Part shown: positions 20,508 to 23,793 of the stretch, one piece after another
Position numbering within the stretch: the first letter of the stretch is position 1
Layout: every line of letters begins with the position of its first letter
Assembly: GCA_013314795.1 (NCBI GenBank)
Contig: JABUEZ010000004.1
Span: forward strand, 1-23,793
DNA: 23,793 nucleotides
Origin: Candidatus Profundicultor aquiphilus
Lineage (GTDB): Bacteria > Atribacterota > Atribacteria > Atribacterales > Caldatribacteriaceae
Reading direction: 5' to 3'
Made by a program: the position numbers and the translations under genes
The notes under the pieces: model-generated
Databases searched by the model: none
Told to the model about the DNA's origin: nothing
What the model saw: the letters and a program-made list of their open reading frames with translations, nothing else

Positions 20508-21626
20508 CTATTTGGTGAGAAACTTGTAAATTGTTACCGTAGAATATGTCTCACCAGGTTTCAAAACCACCGAGGGGAAATTAGGCTTATTCGGGGAATC
20601 GGGATAGTGCTGAGTTTCCAGGCAGAAACCGGCAAATTGACCGTAGTACTTGCCACCTTTTCCAACGAGATCCAGCCAGTTACCGGTATAAAGCTGAACA
20701 CCGGGCTCGGTGGTCCATACTTCCATGACCCTACCGGAGGTTGGTTCTTCAACTCGTGCTGCCAGGGCCAGCTGTCCAGTCTGATTATTGAGAACAAAGT
20801 TATGGTCGTATCCTTTGAAGGGAGGTTCGGCAAATTCCATCACTCTCTCACCAATGGCACGAGGAGTGGTGAAATCAAGAGCAGTTCCGGCAACCGGGGC
20901 AATCTCACCAGTAGGAATCAGGGTGTTATCTACCGGGGTATAGTTATCAGCAACAATCTGCAGGAGGTGATCCAGGATATTTCCTACACCTTCTCCAGCT
21001 AGATTGAAGTAGGCATGGTTGGTAATGTTCACCACGGTCGGTTTATCAGTTGTTGCCAGATACTCAATCTTCAATTCATTCTGATTGGTCAGAGTGTAAG
21101 TCACTGTAACACTGAGATTACCCGGGAATCCTTCTTCTCCATCGTGGCTTAAGTACTTGAAACGAATGGCCGGTCCATCGGGAGATTTGAAAGGAAAGGC
21201 TTTCCAGACTACCCGGTTAAACCCTTTGACTCCTCCATGCAGGCTGTTAGGACCATTATTCTGCGCCAGAGTGTAAGTACGACCATCGATAGTAAATTGA
21301 CCATTACCAATCCGGTTTGCGTAACGGCCGGTAATACATCCAAAGTAGGGATTGGCTGAGCTTTCATATCCATCTAGTGAGTCAAATCCCAGAATGATAT
21401 CTGCGAACTTTCCATTTTTATCAGGAACGTAGAGAGAGGTCAAAGCACCACCATAGGTAATAAACTTGGCCATGACTCCGTTGTCATTGGTAAGCGTGTA
21501 CTCATCCACCGGAGTTCCATCAGCCGTAACCCCATAGAAGGCTTTTTCAATACTGCTTGCCATGCACACATAGGTCACTCCGAACACGAGAAGGGACACC
21601 GAAAGAAGAACTAACCACTTCCTCAT
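20508..21626 (-). CDS. Exported aldose 1-epimerase (mutarotase)
   Basis: 372 residues. GalM interconverts alpha and beta anomers of aldoses. The catalytic His204 lies in NITNHAYFNLAG and Glu337 in CLETQHYPDSPN; substrate residues include GRYANRIGNG (100-109) and NSLHGG (127-132). Unlike cytosolic GalM, residues 1-24 form a signal peptide (MRKWLVLLSVSLLVFG core), with likely cleavage after CMA. Cys21 is not in a lipobox, so a secreted or periplasmic enzyme is expected. SD AGGAGG is 8 nt before ATG 21626. It has its own promoter and terminator, and sits next to, but is not co-transcribed with, the LacI sugar operon. An external mutarotase would equilibrate sugar anomers before uptake. Confidence 0.93.
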   Translation of the reverse strand: MRKWLVLLSVSLLVFGVTYVCMASSIEKAFYGVTADGTPVDEYTLTNDNGVMAKFITYGGALTSLYVPDKNGKFADIILGFDSLDGYESSANPYFGCITGRYANRIGNGQFTIDGRTYTLAQNNGPNSLHGGVKGFNRVVWKAFPFKSPDGPAIRFKYLSHDGEEGFPGNLSVTVTYTLTNQNELKIEYLATTDKPTVVNITNHAYFNLAGEGVGNILDHLLQIVADNYTPVDNTLIPTGEIAPVAGTALDFTTPRAIGERVMEFAEPPFKGYDHNFVLNNQTGQLALAARVEEPTSGRVMEVWTTEPGVQLYTGNWLDLVGKGGKYYGQFAGFCLETQHYPDSPNKPNFPSVVLKPGETYSTVTIYKFLTK

Positions 21627-21683
21627 TTGACAACCCTCCTTGGTTGATTAATGTTGGGGAAAAAATATCACTAACCCCAGAAT

Positions 21684-21712
21684 TTTTTAAAATATTTTCT
21701 CCTATTTGTCAA
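21684..21712 (-). promoter_or_regulatory. Probable promoter of the aldose epimerase gene
   Basis: Minus strand: perfect -35 TTGACA (21712-21707), 17-bp spacer, weak -10 TAAAAA (21689-21684). It gives a leader of about 50 nt. A second TTGACA at 21742-21747 has no -10. Confidence 0.45.
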
Positions 21713-21755
21713 TAGGGAAAAAAATTTTCTCAAAATTCCCTTTGTCAAACTCCTC

Positions 21756-21783
21756 TTGAAGTTTCCATTTCTTCAGATATACT
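21756..21783 (+). promoter_or_regulatory. Promoter of the EamA gene, giving a leaderless transcript
   Basis: -35 TTGAAG (21756-21761), 16-bp spacer, -10 TATACT (21778-21783). The expected start 6-7 nt downstream falls on or next to the A of the ATG at 21790. No SD precedes that ATG. Confidence 0.55.
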
Positions 21784-21789
21784 ACCTTC

Positions 21790-22719
21790 ATGAGCCTAAA
21801 GACAACTCCAATCATTGCTGATTTATCCTTGCTGAGCGTTAACGCCATATGGGGCGCTACGTTTGTCACTATGAAAAATCTGGTGGAAAATATACCTTTC
21901 CCCAAAATTCTTTTTGGTCGGTTCCTCATTGCCACGGTTTGCCTTTTGAGTCTCTCGTTCTCCAAAAAATGGGACAGAAAAATCTTGGGTAGCGGTGCTA
22001 TCCTGGGACTCGCTCTTTTCGGAGGTTACTTCTTTCAAACCTGGGGATTGCTTTACACCACCCCAGCTCGTTCAGCCTTCGTCACCGGCCTGAGTGCTAT
22101 CTTCGTTCCGCTTCTTGTATATTTTCTCTTCCGAAAAAAAATTGATATATATACCATTTCAGGGATCATCATAGCTCTCTTGGGTCTCGTTCTCCTGACA
22201 CTCAAAGGCGAAAACAACGCTCAGCAGACATGGTGGGGGGACTTTTTAACCGCCTTGGGAGCTTTTGCATATGCACTACAAATTGTTCTGGTAGAAAAAT
22301 TTAGCCGGGAGGACACTTTCCCCCTTGTGACCACCGAAATGGCTGTGGTTACCATCGCAAGTCTGATCTTTTTCCTTGGCTCGGGAAACTCCAATTTTTC
22401 GTTTTCTTTCACGGAATGGGTGAGCCTTGGTTTCCTGGGTATTGCAGCCACAGCTCTGGCTTTTACTGTTCAGAAATTAGCCCAGAAACACACCTCTGCA
22501 GTGCACGCAGGTCTTATTTTCATCTCTGAACCAGTATTTGCAGCTTTCTTTTCTTACTTTTTCTGGAAAGAACGCTTCACAACAGCTACCGTAGCAGGAT
22601 GCGCACTCATTCTTTCCGGCATCCTGCTACCACAGATCAGAACTCTTCTTACTCCCGAGGTTCCACTTCTTCAACCTTCAGATCAAACTCAAGTCCTTCC
22701 AGATACAGGAGATCGATGA
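21790..22719 (+). CDS. DMT-superfamily transporter (EamA/RhaT-like)
   Basis: 309 residues with about ten transmembrane helices in two EamA repeats (about 10-130 and 150-285). Repeat 1 shows SVNAIWGATFVTMKNLVENIPF and LLYTTPARSAFVTGLSAIFVPL; repeat 2 shows GAFAYALQIVLVEKFSR and SAVHAGLIFISEPVFAAFFSYFFWKER. DMT members export metabolites or amino acids; the substrate is unknown. The C-terminal 24 residues after LLPQIRTLL are polar and coincide with the antisense small gene. ATG 21790 has no SD; a -10 box 6 nt upstream suggests leaderless translation. It is transcribed away from the epimerase gene and converges with the aminotransferase operon. Confidence 0.9.
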   Translation: MSLKTTPIIADLSLLSVNAIWGATFVTMKNLVENIPFPKILFGRFLIATVCLLSLSFSKKWDRKILGSGAILGLALFGGYFFQTWGLLYTTPARSAFVTGLSAIFVPLLVYFLFRKKIDIYTISGIIIALLGLVLLTLKGENNAQQTWWGDFLTALGAFAYALQIVLVEKFSREDTFPLVTTEMAVVTIASLIFFLGSGNSNFSFSFTEWVSLGFLGIAATALAFTVQKLAQKHTSAVHAGLIFISEPVFAAFFSYFFWKERFTTATVAGCALILSGILLPQIRTLLTPEVPLLQPSDQTQVLPDTGDR

Positions 22720-22798
22720 TTTTCTGTAAAAGCGCCTGCTCTTCCACCCGATTCAAAGGGTCGCCCTTCCTTTTAAAATTGGTTAAAACAATTCTCAT
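22649..22798 (-). CDS. Small 49-residue acidic protein
   Basis: ATG 22798 to TAA 22649. An AGGAGG that overlaps the stop of the aminotransferase gene lies 9 nt upstream of the ATG, a strong SD. The product begins MRIVLTNFKRKGDPLNRVEE, continues with a helix (QALLQKIIDLLYLEG), and ends LEFDLKVEEVEPRE: a basic head and an acidic tail, with no cysteines or transmembrane segment. I do not recognise the family. The last 71 bp are antisense to the 3' end of the EamA gene. Position, spacing and codon make-up favour a real gene translated with the aminotransferase. Confidence 0.6.
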   Translation of the reverse strand: MRIVLTNFKRKGDPLNRVEEQALLQKIIDLLYLEGLEFDLKVEEVEPRE

Positions 22799-22811
22799 CA
22801 CTACTTTCCTC

Positions 22812-23793
22812 CTACTTTTTTAATTTCCTTAACGCATCTTCCATCCGGTCCATTGCCAGAGCAAGATTTTCCAACGAATTAGAAAAGGAAATGCGGATAT
22901 AACCCTCCCCGAACTCACCAAAAGCAGTTCCTGGCAGTACAGCCACCCCAGCCTCTTCCAAAAGGTAATTGGCCATATGCGACGATGGAAGACCAAAAGA
23001 GGCAATATTGGGAAAGATATAAAAGGCTCCCTGGGGCTTTACAAATTTCAAACCCTCAATTCTGGCCATTCTTTCCACCAGAAAATCTCTCCGGCGACGG
23101 AACTCGGCGCTCATTTTCTTCACCGAAACATCACCATTGAGTAAGGCCTCCACCCCGGCCATCTGGGTAAACGTGCAGGTGCAGGAATTAGAGTTTGTCA
23201 TCAGAAGTGAAAGATACGGGGCCCACTCCTTGGGTAATACCGCATACCCCAGTCTCCATCCCGTCATGGCAAAGCTCTTTGAAAAAGCATCAAGAAGAAC
23301 TGTTCTTTCCTTCATACCTGGAAATTGCAGGATGCTTACGTGTTCATGGTCATAGATAATCTCGCTATATACCTCATCAGTAAAAATGAAAAGATCCTCT
23401 TCCTGAACAAGTTGCGCAATAGCCTCCATATCTTCTCGAAGAAGTACCGAACCGGTGGGGTTATTAGGAGAGTTGAGAACAATCATTTTGGTCTTCTTGG
23501 TAACCAGGCGTCGTAATTCATCGATATCCACCCGAAAGTCATTTTCTTCTCGAAGGCGCAAAGGTACCGATTTCGCTCCAACGAAATCAATAATAGAACG
23601 ATAAGCAGGAAATCCAGGGTTGGGGTAAATAACTTCGTCTCCCTCTTCCAGAAGTAAAAGAAAGCTCAGGAAAATTACCGGCTTTGCCCCCGGGGTAATC
23701 ACCACTTCCTCGGGGGTGACTTCTATGCCCCGTGTTCTCCCCATATAAACACAAACTGCCTCCCGAAGTTCATCAATGCCCGCTGAAGGAACA
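22812..23793 (-). CDS. Class I/II PLP-dependent aminotransferase, C-terminal part (runs off right edge)
   Basis: About 326 C-terminal residues are present; the start lies beyond the right edge. The fold type I signature is clear: SAGIDELREAVCVYMG and VVITPGAKPVIFLS for cofactor binding, then YPNPGFPAY, NSPNNPTG, FTDEVYSEIIY (Asp to the PLP ring nitrogen) and DAFSKSFAMTGWRLGY, with the lysine after FS as the PLP Schiff base. The C-terminal EGYIRISFSNSLENL holds the Arg that binds the substrate carboxylate. It resembles aspartate/aromatic aminotransferases of the AspC/AlaA kind (thermophile type); exact specificity is not readable. It ends 13 bp before the small protein's ATG, with which it shares a transcript. 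Confidence 0.92.
   Translation of the reverse strand, partial: VPSAGIDELREAVCVYMGRTRGIEVTPEEVVITPGAKPVIFLSFLLLLEEGDEVIYPNPGFPAYRSIIDFVGAKSVPLRLREENDFRVDIDELRRLVTKKTKMIVLNSPNNPTGSVLLREDMEAIAQLVQEEDLFIFTDEVYSEIIYDHEHVSILQFPGMKERTVLLDAFSKSFAMTGWRLGYAVLPKEWAPYLSLLMTNSNSCTCTFTQMAGVEALLNGDVSVKKMSAEFRRRRDFLVERMARIEGLKFVKPQGAFYIFPNIASFGLPSSHMANYLLEEAGVAVLPGTAFGEFGEGYIRISFSNSLENLALAMDRMEDALRKLKK

Overview
The window looks like a bacterial chromosome segment, mostly minus-strand operons, from an anaerobic and probably fermentative lineage. Pointers are an exported galactose mutarotase, a LacI-controlled sugar ABC operon, a ferredoxin:thioredoxin-reductase-type redox cassette, group II ECF vitamin uptake, type III pantothenate kinase, and frequent TTG starts backed by strong Shine-Dalgarno (SD) sequences. 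Protein flavour recalls Atribacterota, Thermotogota, Synergistota or deep Firmicutes, but the phylum cannot be fixed by eye. No phage, insertion sequence or CRISPR array is visible, and no gene-free stretch exceeds about 230 bp.

1-5.9 kb (all minus). groES-groEL has its own promoter and a terminator. It is followed by a compact, overlapping run: FmdB-type zinc ribbon, a PH-like membrane protein broken by an in-frame TAA, a P1-family (beta-)aminopeptidase, an ECF S-component (probably pantothenate), coaX, a bactofilin, and a partial quinate-5-dehydrogenase-like gene leaving the left edge. coaX appears to start at AUU. The peptidase, transporter and kinase suggest a beta-alanine/pantothenate salvage theme.

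5.9-9.2 kb (minus). One promoter drives a PIG-L deacetylase, a Gfo/Idh/MocA oxidoreductase and an NtrC-like regulator. The regulator has lost the receiver phosphoacceptor and the GAFTGA loop. Between it and groES lie a near-perfect palindrome and tandem repeats.

9.2-12.3 kb. On plus, a glutaredoxin, a zinc-ribbon/FTR-catalytic-chain protein and a flavodoxin-like protein form a redox operon. A two-way terminator separates it from a minus NagB-like sugar isomerase with altered active-site loops and a methyltransferase.

12.4-15.2 kb (plus). tRNA-Met(CAT) with its own promoter, Nif3/DUF34, a coiled-coil zinc ribbon protein, RNase HI and RNase P RNA. The RNase H frame runs into rnpB, and rnpB ends one base from the convergent permease gene.

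15.2-20.4 kb (minus). LacI regulator, URO-D-like protein, sugar-binding protein, single-domain ABC ATPase, an internal terminator, then the permease.

20.4-23.8 kb. Exported aldose 1-epimerase (minus), EamA transporter (plus, apparently leaderless), a 49-residue minus-strand gene overlapping its 3' end, and a partial class I aminotransferase running off the right edge.
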